Position numbers and translations under genes: made by a program. Below, piece after piece: positions 43,594 to 56,274 of a stretch of DNA of 64,000 bases (position 1 is the stretch's first letter; each line of letters begins with the position of its first letter). Source of the stretch: Gymnopus androsaceus JB14 (lineage: Eukaryota > Basidiomycota > Agaricomycetes > Agaricales > Omphalotaceae); contig ML769392.1 of the NCBI GenBank assembly GCA_009733575.1, forward strand, positions 434,001 through 498,000, given 5' to 3'. The notes beneath the pieces are model-generated. The model saw only the letters and a list, made by a program, of their open reading frames with translations, ran no database searches and was not told the origin of the DNA.

Positions 43594-46500
43594 ATGGCTA
43601 ATTTGTAAGCGCCCGCTGAGCGCTTGTGATTATCGTGTGCCTCTCTCTTTCTCCATTGACTGGCAATCTATGAATCTCAGCTCTCGGAACACAAAGGTAT
43701 ACATAGCTCTTAAAAATCTACAGCTCCTTACGATTCCATTTTAGCTTTATCAACAAGATGTTGTACAAAAGCTGGCAACGAATTCAGTTGGCCTAGTTCT
43801 GGCAAGTCTAATATCTGTAGCTACAATCCCTCAATTGCTGTCTAATTTTCAATCTAGAGGTGCTGGCACGATGCAGAAGATGTCCCTTTACCCAATCCCC
43901 TTCAAGACCCGCTCATGCGACCTCTTCAACGTGGCGAAGTGGGCGTTTCTTTCCTGTCTGAAGCAGTAGACAAACGCGAAATACTCCCAGAGTCGGAATT
44001 GAGACTACTGGATAGAACATCACAGCCTGGTGACTTTGTGAAGCGAAACGTGGACGATATTCAATCCGGAGTGATACTTGATGTACGAGTGAAAAGCCGT
44101 TTGGAGCACGTCATTAGCAAGGAACCTGTGGATGGTTGGAAAACCCTGGAAGATTTGAATACCGACCGCGCAGCCGAGATTGGGGACTATGTAGTTTACG
44201 ACGATTGGGTCGGGCAGGTGCGCTTCCTTCTTTAACTCTTTCATGCAATCTTACTGAATGCTCCGTGCAGGTTATAGAGGTGCGATATTCATTGATTCTC
44301 ATTCACCAGCTTTTAAGATCTTTACAGCTATATGATGAGAACATCGTTGAGGTACCCTCCGGACAACTAGTTCGCTTACCCGAGTTTGGATCGCGTCTGT
44401 CGATTGGAGAAAAGAATGAGGTTTCTTTGTCTTTTCTGTCAAAGGTTATACCAAGGCTAATAGTTATTTGCCAGAACATTTTACCCCCGGTTGGAGGAGC
44501 TGGAGGGGTACAAAACTATCTTGGTTTTTTATTTGGCAGCAATCGCACCGGGGGTATACAAACGGTTATCGCTGTTAAACATACGGTTTATGCTATCGCT
44601 TGGCTGGCCCTCAATCAGACAGTAGGTGCTTCAATCGATATCCATTTCGGTAGTGTAACCATTACCAGTTAGATACCAGTCTTACTGAGAATCGCGAGCG
44701 ACCGCCGCGATTCTGGCACGGACCAGATATAGGCAAGTACATCATTTTTTTGTAATTGTGGATACCTTTCAATTGTGAACGTAGGCAAACTTACTCTTGT
44801 GCGAAATCGTCTCGACTTTCAAATGCGCATCGGCGAACGCGTACAACTCAAGGATACCGAAGGTTTACCCGTCACAAGGCATGGTCGGGAAGGGGAAGCT
44901 GGTGGTGTCGTTATTGTTGACAGCTATACCGTCACAGCTACAGAAACTGAGATCAAAGTTCTGTGGCAGGACGGAAGTACGGAGACTCTTCGATCTGTGG
45001 ACGTTATTCCCTACCTCAATCCCGATGAACATGATTGCTGGTAAGTCGGTAAATCGTAGCGATTTACTATCGACTGAATTTAATTCAGGCCTGGCGACCA
45101 CGTTTTCTTCATTGCAGACGGTAAACCCAAACATGTAATAATTCAAACAGTGGATGCCGCCCAGCGAACGGCTAGTGTTCTTTTAGGCCCCAACATAGAG
45201 CAAGTTTCATTATTGGAGATTGATCCACAAGGGGCCTCTGATTCCGTCTCATACCCGGGCAGTGATGGATTGGGACTTTCTCGTGGGGATGTTGTCTTGT
45301 GCTCAGATAAAAGCAATGGCTTTGAAGCTCCAAGGGTACCTAGAATGGGAGAGCTTGAACCTTGGGTTCATACAAACCCGACTATGCACTCTGGACAACT
45401 CGATGGATGGAGGGGAGAATTGGCTGCTCTCGGTACAGATATAGCAACACGTCGGAGTATCGAGACGTTAGAAGAGGGAACGATAAAGTCAATGCCTGCA
45501 GTTGGATCTCTTTTGTGGCTCGGGGAAGTGACCGACGTATGTCATTGTCTTTCTTTCGTTCTATTTGACAAAAGCTTACAACAAAACAGCTTCGTCCCGA
45601 TGGTATGGTAGAGGTTTTACACCCTGAAGGGACTTTGGCCACATACCCACTGGAAAGGCTTACCAGATTATATGATGGCCTGGAACTAGAGGATGAGTTT
45701 TTTGAAGAGGGCTCGGACGAAGACCATCACATGCATGACATCTGGGACTATGATCACCATACTAATTGGAGTCCTGATGATGAACCACATCACGATGAAG
45801 ATGACGAGGCAATGGGATCGCTGGGTCCTGACGATTACAGCTCTCCTTTGTCATCCAGCTCGTCCATTTCTCCGGGGACTACTACATCTACTTCACCTCC
45901 GTCGAGTGAGCCGCCTGTAGCCTCCGACCCACTGCAGTCTCCAACATTAGAACTCGAGGTAGAAGAGGAACTGGAGCCTCAGGAGATTGACGACAAGAAC
46001 AATGATAATTGGAAAAGCTTCAAAATTCTATCTTCAACTCCTTTGGACCACGCTTACTACAGCACTACCGCAGCACAGCCGTCAAGGCAATTCATGTCAA
46101 GACTAAATCGGGAATACCGAATTCTTATGACTAGCTTACCTGGTAAGTTGCAAATGCTCCAGAAGATTTTTCATTCTCAAGTTCTTTGCCTAGAAAACAT
46201 ACTTGTTCGCGCGTTTGAGGATCGTGCTGATCTGCTTCGAAGCCTCATCATAGGTCCTGAGAACACGCCGTATGAAAACGCGCCCTTTGTGATCGATTGG
46301 CATCTTGTCGATTATCCGCAAACTGCGCCAGTCGCACATTTTCATAGTTTAACTAATGGTAACGGACGAGGTACGATTGTTTCCTATTCATCTATTGGGT
46401 TCGCTGCTGACTGTTACTATCAGTGAATCCGTAGGGCTTCCTACTAACTCTTGATTTGTGCGAATTTACGTATCTCTCTCTATTAGAAATCTTTACGAGG

Positions 46501-47087
46501 AGGGCAAGGTTTGTCTTTCGATCCTGAATACTTGGACCGGCGACAGAAACGAAAGCTGGGACGCTAGTCGCTCTTCGCTTCTCCAAGCGCTCGTGAGTAT
46601 TCAAGGACTAGTGCTTGTCCGAGAACCGTAAGTGATATTTGCTCTCTCTATAGCTATCATATTCCGTTTAACGTATTTCAGATGGTTTTGTGAGCCGGCT
46701 TTCGAAAAGCTTCGGGGTACGGAGGAAGGGATAGTGAACAGGTATGTCATGTCAACGCAATCACTTTGCCCACTCTGATGCCTATTTAGTCGACTTTACA
46801 GCGAAAAAGCATACGTGCTTTCGAGGGGTTTTGTTCGCCGGACACTCGAGACTCCTTTCGGTGGCCTGGAATCGGAGATCAATTGGCTTTATCATTCTAA
46901 TCATCTACTAGAGAAGGTGCTCACCGACTCTAGAGCCCTGATATCTAGAAGCCGCGAACAGTCGTCGGAAGAGACATTGGAAGAGTATGCAGTACCGAAA
47001 CTTACCGCTGGGGGTATCATCGCGCTGGAACGGACGTTAGTCGCCCTTCAAAACCTTATGGGCTCACGTACTTCAAAGCCTACTTAA
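43594..47087 (+). CDS. UBE2O: UBE2O-type large ubiquitin-conjugating enzyme (E2)
   Basis: About 970 residues in some fourteen exons. The N-terminal half has the conserved regions of UBE2O, a hybrid E2/E3 for mis-assembled and ribosomal proteins: [60 protein letters not shown] and WPGDHVFF. An acidic, Ser-rich linker follows. The C-terminal UBC domain reads [20 protein letters not shown], then [19 protein letters not shown] with the catalytic Cys, and [19 protein letters not shown]. Micro-exon 46424-46430 (7 nt) supplies the V-N-P codons. A 16-nt exon lies near 43680. The intron 43802-43857 uses a GC donor. All core E2 features are present. Confidence 0.9.
46424..46430 (+). other. 7-nt micro-exon in the E2 active-site region
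   Basis: Seven bases flanked by CAG and GTAGGG complete the codons for V, N and P between NGNGR and NLYEEGKVC. The following intron has a perfect yeast-type branch site TACTAAC at 46442-46448 and ends TTAG at 46486. Without the micro-exon the family motif NPNLYE is broken and the frame is lost. Confidence 0.85.
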
Positions 47088-47356
47088 GCCTTCCAATATC
47101 TAACACCGTATGCTATGTACATAGCACATATCTAGCCGATTTGCTCTATTTTATAACCGTAATAAGGAAGCTCAATGCTAGATGAAGTTTTTTGGAATCG
47201 ATAATATTTCTCCGTATGCTCCTGTGGACGTGTGCCTCAAGTAATAATCGATTTAAAATCTGCTGTCTCGTTCTAGCTATGTAGGTCATCTTTGCCATTT
47301 AACATATCAGCTCGATACATTGTCAAAAACTATAATAAAAATCCAGAAAACATCTA

Positions 47357-49298
47357 TCAAGTTTCGAACAACTCCGTCCTCAACGTCGAGCCCTCCGAAC
47401 CGTCATGTATATTCCTTCCCTCCGTCATAATCTCCCCCATCTTCTTCAACATCTCCGGATCCAGCGTCGACGATTCTAAAAGCGATGTTGTACCATCGTT
47501 GTGGTGCACCGGAACGCGAATTGAACCATTTTGGCTGATACCGCCGGTGGTGATGGACGTGTCGATGACGGAGCAGGGTGCACCGGGCTGGCAGAAGGGT
47601 TTGTGGGTTTTCCAGTCCTGGGGAAGGATGGGCTGTTAGTTTGGGTGTTCCTATGACTGCGAGATGGAGAGGAGGGAACGTACAGCCTTTTCTGTGGGAC
47701 GTCGGGGAGATAGGAGGTTAGTATAAGAGGGAGCTAGCTTGAGATTCACTTACGACAACTGTTAAAAAACGAGTCAGCTTCAAGTGGACTTAAAGTTCGA
47801 CGGTACTACTTACGCTCTGCTGCAGTAACTTGGCTTCTTATCTCGGTCGCACTTGCCAGAGCCTGTATAATCATTCATAAGTCTCAAATAACCGCAAAAA
47901 TAAACAGTACTCACATTGAGAAAGCATCTTACCCCTGTCAGCTTCAATCCCACATCCCACATTTGCACACCGATACCGATTCGGTTTCCCCATCATCTTC
48001 CTCTCCGCAGCTTCTTTCTGTAATTTCATAAATGCCTGCCTCTCCTGCGATGCCTTGGATATCCACTTGAAATGGTATAAAAGCTCGGGAACTTTTAAAT
48101 CCCGTGTCATTGGCTCGAAGCTATTTCTATAGAAGATGAGCGCGGCGGGTGAAGCGGAAGATATGGGGTTGCCTTCGGAAGCAAGACGGATGGATTCGTC
48201 GGCGTGGTAGGCAGCAGCGAAGAGGTATCGGGCACGGACTTCGGCTCTGTTGAGGATGTACCAGGGGATGAGCATGGAGTGGGCCATCGAGCGGGTTTGA
48301 GAGGAGGCTGTGGCGTTGAAAGCGGCTTTGATGAGGTAGTCCCTGCTGAGAGTGCGATCTGGGGTGCAGTCATAGCCAAATCTCAACCTTGAGGTGGTGC
48401 TAGGTGAGAGAGGTCAAAAGAAAAGGCAGAGAAAATACCTTAGGGCGGTATCTACAGCCTGTTGAGCATCGCCCGCGTCAGCTTCCTTGCGAACTTCCTT
48501 CAATGTTGTTGTTTCCAGCAAGGCCTTGATTTGAGCAAAGCCTTGGTTTAAACGAGACGCATGCTGATCACTCGACCGTGAACTCGAGTTTACATTCACC
48601 GGAAGAGGTTCATTATTCATGAACTCGTGATAATAAGCCATGATCATGTTAGCTCCTTTAAGTTCATCCGAGTTTTCTTCATCCTCTGACAATCCAACAA
48701 AACTTGACCCGGGGGAGAAAAAGTTGGGGTCTGCTGGTGCAGCGGTGGAGAAATCAATGGCACTGGGAGTGGTGAGGGCAGCTTTGACAAAGTCTGATAT
48801 GCCCAGTATGCCCTTCATGCCCTTGTACACATCATCGAATTGCTGATGAGCGAACCGAGTGAGGTTGAGATATTCAACTTTACATCGATCTGGATTGACG
48901 CCGAGGGATTTAAACTGCTCTTCGACCGCCTTTGCGAGTGTGCGATCGTCTGTCGTGAGCTTCCAAGGTGCCAATTTGTCAGGGGTAGGTGAATTACCGT
49001 GAAAACCCGTGATGAATGAGTTCATGAGGCCTAGACAGATTTCAAGCGCGGCTTGCTTGGCTGTTTCTGGGAAGTATGAAAGGCCGGATTCGAAGACTTT
49101 TTTGCCTAGAGGAAGTATTTCGGTTGCTACGAAATGGCTCTCTTTTTGGAGAAGGAAGAGCATGTGCGATGGGGGAGAGATGGGGATGTAGCGAAGATCG
49201 AAATGCCATACGTTGGGTACTCTGCCGGAGGGAGCAAGAGGTTGTATTGGAAGTGCATTGTAGCGTTTCACGAGTTCAGTGCGATGGTCTGTCGCCAT
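47357..49298 (-). CDS. MYND zinc-finger protein
   Basis: About 545 residues. The N-terminal 450 residues are helical and unrecognised: MATDHRTELVKRYNALPIQP, then repeated helices including FNATASSQTRSMAHSMLIPW and AEVRARYLFAAAYHADESI. The C-terminal MYND finger is C-ANVG-C-GIEADRGKMLSQC, SGKC, then YCSRACQKADWKTHKPFC. These eight metal ligands come from five exons, two of them tiny: a 5-nt exon (47754-47758) and an 8-nt exon (47684-47691). All their splice sites are canonical. The tail after PGAPC is Ser/Thr-rich. MYND fingers bind proline-rich partners; the target is unknown. Confidence 0.85.
47684..47758 (-). other. Two adjacent micro-exons (5 nt and 8 nt) inside the MYND finger
   Basis: On the minus strand the order is AACAG, TTGTC, GTAAGT, a 62-nt intron, CACAG, AAAAGGCT, GTACGT. 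Joined to the flanking exons these give the missing ACQKA between YCSR and DWKTHKPFC. No other combination of donors and acceptors keeps the frame. Confidence 0.82.
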
Positions 49299-49725
49299 TG
49301 TAGAGAGCTTGCACAGAGCTTAGGTGGAAATAGGAGTTCGAGTTCAAGATTCAGCCGGTATTTAGCGCCTCTTTAATATTAAATAAGCGCCATATTCTCG
49401 AGTGCTTAATTATCTGTACTGTATTAATTTGTATGGTTTTCATACAGCAGCGGCGACGCGGACCAGCTGCGACCTCCTCCCATCTTATTATGAAGTGCCC
49501 ATGCTATTTGTGCACCGGCGTCTTCCTGAACCTCGTCGCGTACTCTAGTCAAACTCGAAGCGAACCTAATGCGAACGCAGGTTCAACACAGATTCAACAT
49601 CTACAGTAAATAAATATTACATGTAAAATATACAAAGCGTGACAGTTGAGTATGCATAAAATCGAAAAAGAGCGACTCGGTAATTTTTGCCAAGTAGGTA
49701 AGAGAATGCCCGCTGAAGCTCGAGC
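49299..49725. other. Intergenic region between MYND and KRE6-like genes
   Basis: A 427-base gap holding the MYND gene promoter and the 3' end of the glucan-synthesis gene. It contains an AT-rich run at 49600-49630. No gene or repeat recognised. Confidence 0.4.
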
Positions 49726-52700
49726 CTAGCACTGACCAAGGAATTTGTTCTTTGGAAATGTTTGCCCAAATTGACTCCCTTGCCAAACGAGTAGCATTGA
49801 GGACATACTTCCAAATTCAACGAACAGTAAATCACTCACATGTGGTAAGATTTGCGTTGTGATATGCTTCAATATACCTGTCAAATATTATATTTCGAAA
49901 TAGAGTAAGGGAATGAAGCAGCAACATGCAGAACAACGCACTGATCAATGTAAGCACTTGTGGGGAAGGAAGGAGGATCGCAGCCAACGTTGATAGATCC
50001 AGCGGGCTGGTAGACTCGAATCCAGTCGATGGCCATAGATGTAGGGAATGTCAAGTGCTCCAGGTCGACATCGCCTGAAGCCAGTTCTTCAGTGGCCAAT
50101 ATTTTAGAATGTAAAAAAAATGATCGCGCACCAAAATTGGTACTCATCCCCAAATTGGCAATTATATACTGCCACAGTGATTAACGTTGTTATCTGCTGC
50201 GAAAACAACCCTACTTACCATGGGTTCCTGCGGGATAGGACGAGCAGATATCTCTACACGAGTGTCGCTTGCTGTTCCTCCTGCATTAATAGTCCATTTC
50301 TGCTCGCTGTTTGCTATCCAAGTGATATACTGTTGATACGACGTAAGGGTGAATTTATCATACTTCGTCGCTGTAACTTACCGCGTCATCGTAACCTGAG
50401 GAAACTTTGAGTTTTATAAAGCAAGTAAAAACGGAAACAACGCAAACCTGGTTTGTACTCGAACCCATAGACACTATAGCATCCCCCTCCGTTGTAATAA
50501 CATTCTGGATCTATTGAGGGTTGAAAATTGAAAAGCAAGCAATGTCCCAAATAGCGTACGCACTAGTCTTTGAAACACACGACGTAGCTTGCTGAAGAGA
50601 TCCACCAGCATAACTATTCAACTATTAAAGAAAATAATCCAGTCCTGTAGAATACCCTTCAGAAAAAAATACATACCATCGTCTGGGTGGGGTCGTTGAT
50701 GACCAAATTGCTAGATGTGTTGAACCATTGATAAGCTGCATTGAAAGGCTAACGCCGGAATAGGTAAGATTATTTTCGAGTTAAAAATCATCGTACTTAC
50801 TGCCCACTGTCCTAATTACGCAGTGAAAACTTTAGAACTGATTTTTTTTGCTACTGGATTTAGAGCTAACCTGATTGCGAGACCTCGCCAGTAAGAGCAC
50901 CATTAAAGTCAGTTCCAATCTTTGATTAAAAAGTCAGCAAAGAAATAGCTTGTTATAGTTGCGTTCAACTTGCCTGTGCTTCGAAAAAAACAATTTCAGG
51001 GGCAGAAGTAGAAATTAAGCACTCGGATTAGCTTGATGCAATGAACACACGTACTTGCGCCTCAAAAACATCTACAAGCGTTGAAAATAAGCTTTTGAAT
51101 CGCCATGCACTCCAACTACTCACCAATTTCTGGGGCCGAACGTCCAACGTATGTCCCGTCCGCATGCATAGGCCCTGGGTGGCTCTCACCGGGGCAGGTA
51201 CACCTCGATAGACGTTGTCCGGGAAGATAAGACAACACTCCATTCACCGAAGGATCTCCGTTAACGGTAGCAGCAGCTGGCAATCCGTTCAAAGTCTGGT
51301 TTGGTACCGTTCCGACATCACAAGAGTCGTATGTGTAAGGCCACTGAATTTGTGAATGAGTACAGGTGCTTCTACGGCAATGTCAGAAGAGCGACGTACC
51401 ATTCCCTCCAAACTAGCACCATAGCCTGCTCGACCTAGGTTACCTGTATTCATAGTTTGTTAATATTTGTCCTATAAAGAGGGTAGAGAACCGAACCCAT
51501 CGCCCACACACTAGGCCAAAGTCCTATGAGAAGCGAGCGAAGGTCAGTGTAACCTGACAACCAAAGAAAACAAGAAACCACTTTTTACCTACGACGTTAT
51601 TAACTCCAGGGAGGACGACGGAAGTGAGGATGAGGCCTCCGGTAAAGCAAAACTTGTTCCACGTTGACATCATACCACTTTGGAAGTTCAAGTTGTGCGT
51701 CTCCTTCCTCGACATTGTAATAAGAAGTGACCCGTTCTTCGTCGTAATGGCAGCGGGGTCGTACCACTCCATGTTGTTAGTCTAGAAGAGTGGGGCAAGT
51801 TAGAAGCTTGAGGAGAAGCGCCAATTTATCACGTACACTCCAATAATGGAGATTAACTAGGGAACGGACATTAGCTTGAACACTATGGAAAATAAATACA
51901 CGCACCAGCTTCCCAGTACGGATCATCTCCAGGATAGAACGTCCTTCCATCCGTATTAAACTCGTCGCTAAAGACTAGTTGCATCTCTGTAACGTTATCT
52001 CTGAATGAAGTATAAGTGTGTGCTTCTTGGGGTGTCTCGACATCAATAATGGCCCAATTTCCTGGCATGGCCGGAACCTGCCAAGGTTCAGCAAAAAGCG
52101 CGTCGGAGTGTATCAGAGAAGGTTTACCTGTCCGCTGGCGTTGATACCACCTAGGTTAAAACCACCCATGCAAGACATGTTGGTTCTTGTGAAGAAGGAG
52201 ATCAAAGGGTATCCAGCGCTGAATAAATCAGATAAATAAATGTTTTGTGATCATAAAAACGCGATTTGGCTCACAAAAGAGTGACGAGCACGACGCCTAG
52301 AAAGATGAGACATCCCAAGTTGCTCAAACCGCGCTGAAAAGCGCGTAAGTACAGGCATTTCGACTCTGAAATGCGATTTGACATACAAAAGTGAAGAAGG
52401 ATCCGCCTAGATCATTTTTTCGGTCTCTTCTTGGGTCAACGCTGTGAAGATCGTCGTCTGGTTCTGTGAAGTTGAGTGAAAGATTCGTCCCCCATGCTGC
52501 AGGGTCGGGCGAGAGAGAGAACTGTTTTTCGAGGTTCAGAGGAGACGGGATACGGAGATTATGAATAGGATTACTTTGTCCGACATTGAAGGCGCCAACG
52601 ACGCGACACGACGATCGGACATGAGCCCGCCATATGGAGAATCGTTCTGGAGGGAATTGGAGGTCAAAGCTGGATATTTCCGATAGCAATCAGCCACTGA

Positions 52701-52872
52701 CCAAAGAAGACTTGCTTGCCAGAGCTCGTATCGAGTTTGGACCTCTGGCCAAGCTTGCGTGAATGGCATTGTATTTCCTGGAATTACTGTTGGCAGAATC
52801 TCGACCATCTGAAGGACGGAGAAGAGTTGCGGTTGAAGGGGAATTCGCTTGGTAGCTACCCATGGAAGCCAT
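49726..52872 (-). CDS. KRE6: KRE6/SKN1-type GH16 protein of beta-1,6-glucan synthesis
   Basis: A type II membrane protein of the secretory pathway, about 690 residues in more than fifteen exons. The cytoplasmic part is Ser-rich ([20 protein letters not shown], then [12 protein letters not shown] and [18 protein letters not shown]). A single membrane span follows ([20 protein letters not shown]). The lumenal GH16 domain contains [59 protein letters not shown], the catalytic block GRSAPEIDVFEAQ, and [24 protein letters not shown] Cys residues. The C-terminus ends [20 protein letters not shown], as in the family. Both acidic active-site residues (EIDVFE) are present. The start at 52872 opens MASMGSYQ; an in-frame ATG at 52905 exists. 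Confidence 0.92.
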
Positions 52873-53001
52873 CGAGAGACAGAAGACAGAGAGCGTAGAG
52901 AACAAAGAGCGGGATGATACAACGAGAAGAAGACAGAGTCTAATCCGAACTGTAAACGTGATCCAAATACGTAGAATTTAAAGTATTAGTGCTAAATATG
53001 A

Positions 53002-54156
53002 CTACATAGTTGCATCCAGTCCACTGCCTTCGAGCAAACCAAGCAATCCCAGACCTCCCTTTTCCTTCATTTCTTTTACAGCACGCTCCGCCCTTTCCTT
53101 GCCCGAGAAAGATGTTGAGCCTCCTGTATTCAGCCTCGGTCCTTCTGTCTCCTCTAGCTGTCTGAGCCTCTCTAGCACTTCGGAGTTTACTTGGTCCACT
53201 ACCGAATGTCCTTCCGATGGGAAACCTATCGCTTCCAACGCGATTTTCTTGTCTGCTTTGTATTCTGTAAGACTCTGGGTAGGAGGTTGGGTAAGTAGAT
53301 AATGCGTCGTGGCTGAAGCTCCTGCAGTGCTTCCACCTTCTACCGGCACTGTTGTCTTGTGCATCCACTTGTCAATGCCATCCAGAGCTGCCTTTGCTTT
53401 CTTAGCCTTGTCGCGTTTAGAGGGTCTCCCAGCCTTCTTGGATGTAGTGGGCGTGTTCGACTCGGAAGAAAGAGAGTCTACGTAGATTTCCCGAGGAAGT
53501 TGTCGAGGATTAAAGGCACAGAGATCCGAAGATGGTATGATATGAAAAGCTTCAGATTTAACGAGGCATTCAAGGATATATGAGACATAGGGCTGAAGCG
53601 GCATCAGCATATCAGTCGTCAAAGTCGTTGGGAGAAGCAAAAGCGAAGAATATTGATCTACCGGCAAGGTCAGCGATCGAATAAAGTCAGTTCTAAGATT
53701 ACTTGCCTAAGGGAATCGGAATATGTTGTAGCGAGTACAGAGGATATGCGGAACTTGAAGGTTGAGTACTGAAGAATGTATACAGACCAAATAACGCAAC
53801 AACACGCGTAAATGGGGCCTCGGTCTTCATTGAACGTTCTGAGAGAAAGATGAGCTGGAATAGAAGAAGAAAACAGTAGACAAACCTAGAAGAAGGCGAT
53901 GCGATACATTCATAAGGGCTTCTCTGCTGGGGTTATCGTATACTTTGAAATGCAGCCATTCCCAGCCCTGTGCACGCCAAACTGCCTTGAAAAGCGCAAA
54001 GGGCTTTTCCGAAGATTGTGAGTATTGTTCGTGATAAGCGTGGATAAGATTCCGTATATCGTCTCGAAATGAGTTCACATAGAGAGACGACGTGAAAAAG
54101 GACGGCTGTAAAGTGATATGGCCTCGACCGGCTGAAGTGGACGCTGCGAGAGACAT
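53002..54156 (-). CDS. SNAPC1/SNAP43-like subunit of snRNA-activating complex
   Basis: About 340 residues in three or four exons. The N-terminal 190 residues fit the SNAP43 domain: FRDDIRNLIHAYHEQYSQSS, PFALFKAVWRAQGWEWLHF, NVSHRLLLERSMKTEAPF, VVALFGLYTFFSTQPSS and LLLPTTLTTDMLMPLQ. This family helps RNA polymerase II and III start at snRNA promoters. The C-terminal half is less ordered, with a basic AT-hook-like GRPSKRDKAKKAKAA and an ending GGLGLLGLLEGSGLDATM. The domain call rests on pattern recall and should be checked. The ORF runs from MSLAASTSAGRGH; an upstream start is not needed. Confidence 0.7.
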
Positions 54157-54310
54157 GTCCCCGGCGCTTATCCCACGCTGAGCTTAGAGCGCGTCTACTT
54201 TGACGCTCATTACTTCCCTCGTCATTCCGGTTCATTCACTGCGCGAGTCCCTGGCTATTATACTCCCTTCTCGATCCATCTGGCGCGTAGAAACATAGGC
54301 TGCTCCAGCA

Positions 54311-56274
54311 ATGTTTAGAAAACAAAAGGACGTTCAATGTCACTTTTGCCAAAGCACTCAAATTCATCCCCCCAAAGATCCTAGAAATTACCGCTGCGAG
54401 GTTTGCGAAAGTTGGTGAGTCGAGCATCTGAATATTAATCGTTCTCTAAACCAAGCAAGTGTAGGAACTCTGATAAACCAGATCCCGCAATGAGGATAGA
54501 ATCTTTGAATGCGCAATCATTCTCCAAACGAGGTAAGGGCAGTTTAGTGTTCAACTGTTGGACTTTGCTTAGGGTCCAATTATTTCTAGCTTCTCCAAAT
54601 AAAGATCGTCTTCCAACAAAGTATGGCCCTGGTCCATTTTGCCATACCTGCGAAACAAACCAGCACTTGGTTCTCAACCTGCTCTCCAATTATCTGCCGT
54701 CTCCTGCCGTGAGTGCTGGTGTCCGGCTTGCTCACGTTCCTTGCTCATGTACTCACAGAGCCCGGAATATCAAAAACGCTTGGAGATGCTTCCGCAGTAT
54801 ACCGAATCATTACACGAACGCTATCCACAAGTTTGTGATTCGTGCTTACTCCGAGTAGAGGATGAGATTCGAAGAAAGGATGATATGGCTCGTGCACAGG
54901 CTCTTGGTGGATGGCTGAAGCAAACCAAGGGAAAGGCGAGGCAGCGACGCGTGTCTGCGACCTTGCAGGAGCGTGAAACCCTTCCTAAAGCGTTGTTCAT
55001 GTGGCGTATTCGTGGCTGTCTTTGGGGAACCACTTTGCTGTTATTCATTACTGGGTACTTTGCTGGTGAGCCGGTTTCATTTTCGAACCATTTGTTCACT
55101 CATTCGTTTTATGTGCAGTCCTTTTTGATTATCGACCCTTTCATCGACTGAGCCCATTACAACCTGTATTTCCTCTGTTCATGGTTCTGTCTATCTTGTG
55201 GACAGCATGGGATCCCACATATTCCTCAGTTGCGTACTGCTGAAATAGAGGGTCGTGACGTCCGGAGTGCAGGGGAAAAGACAGTATAATGTACGTTGGC
55301 ACTCCAATACCATTGATTATTCTAATGCGCCGAAGTTAGGTCTTGCAAATGATCCTATGGGTTTCCAGACTCGCAACTGCCACCTTGCTAACTTTGCAAT
55401 GGCTTCATATGGACTATCTACACATATCTCATCGACCTCTCAATTCAATCGCCAAACTGTATTTTCTCTTTTCTCTGCTCTTGGAAACATCTGTAAGCAT
55501 CAAGTCTATCATGTCAAGTTCAAACACACTGAATCAAGTCCTTTAGGTATCAATAGCATGCTTCTCCATTCTACGACTGCAACGACCCCCAACTATACGG
55601 CTTATAGCATCTAAAACTGACGATCTCGGTCGTTCTCGTTCATCAACACCTATTCCGGGCAATGACTCCCGAGCTAGCACACCCTTTCTCCCTGGAAAGG
55701 TTACCGAGCCAGATCTGTTCGCTTCGCTCTCTCTTTCTTCGCAACCCATAGTTCCGAAGAGTGCGCCCGTTTTTGGGGTACCTTCACTTTTGGGATCTGT
55801 CCCATCTCGAACACCGGAAGACGCAGATAAAGACGAAATGGACTGGTCTCCCACCGACACTAATCCAAATTCAAAGCCGCCGAAAAGATCTAAACCCCGG
55901 CCTCTGAAGACGACGACGGGTCGTGGCTTCGGCCTCAAAGGTTTTTCGCGCCCGAAAAGCCCACTGGATTAGAATCCCTGTTCGAAAATACTAAACTTGT
56001 AGATGATGTTTCGATGCAGGACGGGACGGGACGCTCGAGGAGTCGCTCATCGCCTTCGGAATGGCAATCTGTGATAAGTCACATTGAAGGATGGTGGTGG
56101 GTTTATGCTGCTGTATTGGTGCTGTTGATGGGTGTGTTTTTGAAGATGTGGATCAGTCGCACGTCTGCACCTCAAGTTGCTCTTCACAACCTCTCGTATG
56201 ATAATGTTGACGACCCAATACGACAGTCGGGTGTATATAGGCATACATCGCGCTCAAATATTGTTCCACAATAA
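54311..56274 (+). CDS. IMA1: Ima1-like inner nuclear membrane protein, probable frame break at 55942
   Basis: About 540 residues in seven or eight exons. The N-terminal zinc-binding domain has CxxC pairs: VQCHFCQSTQIHPP, RNYRCEVCESWNSDKPDP, FCHTCETNQHL and VCDSCLLRVEDEIR, as in Ima1 (PF09779). Membrane spans follow in GCLWGTTLLLFITGYFA, then VFPLFMVLSILWTAWDP and IAKLYFLFSLLLETSVSIKS. A Ser/Pro-rich loop and a last span (GWWWVYAAVLVLLMGVFLKM) complete the chain. At 55942-55946 a run of five T is one base short of the frame needed for the family motif FFAPEKPTGLESLF. Ima1 links heterochromatin and the nuclear envelope. The middle intron near 55520 is uncertain. Confidence 0.85.

Noticed and set aside
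55941..55973. A 32-nt mini-intron rescuing the Ima1 frame
   Set aside because: It would delete the conserved APEKPTGLE motif, so a missing base is the simpler reading.
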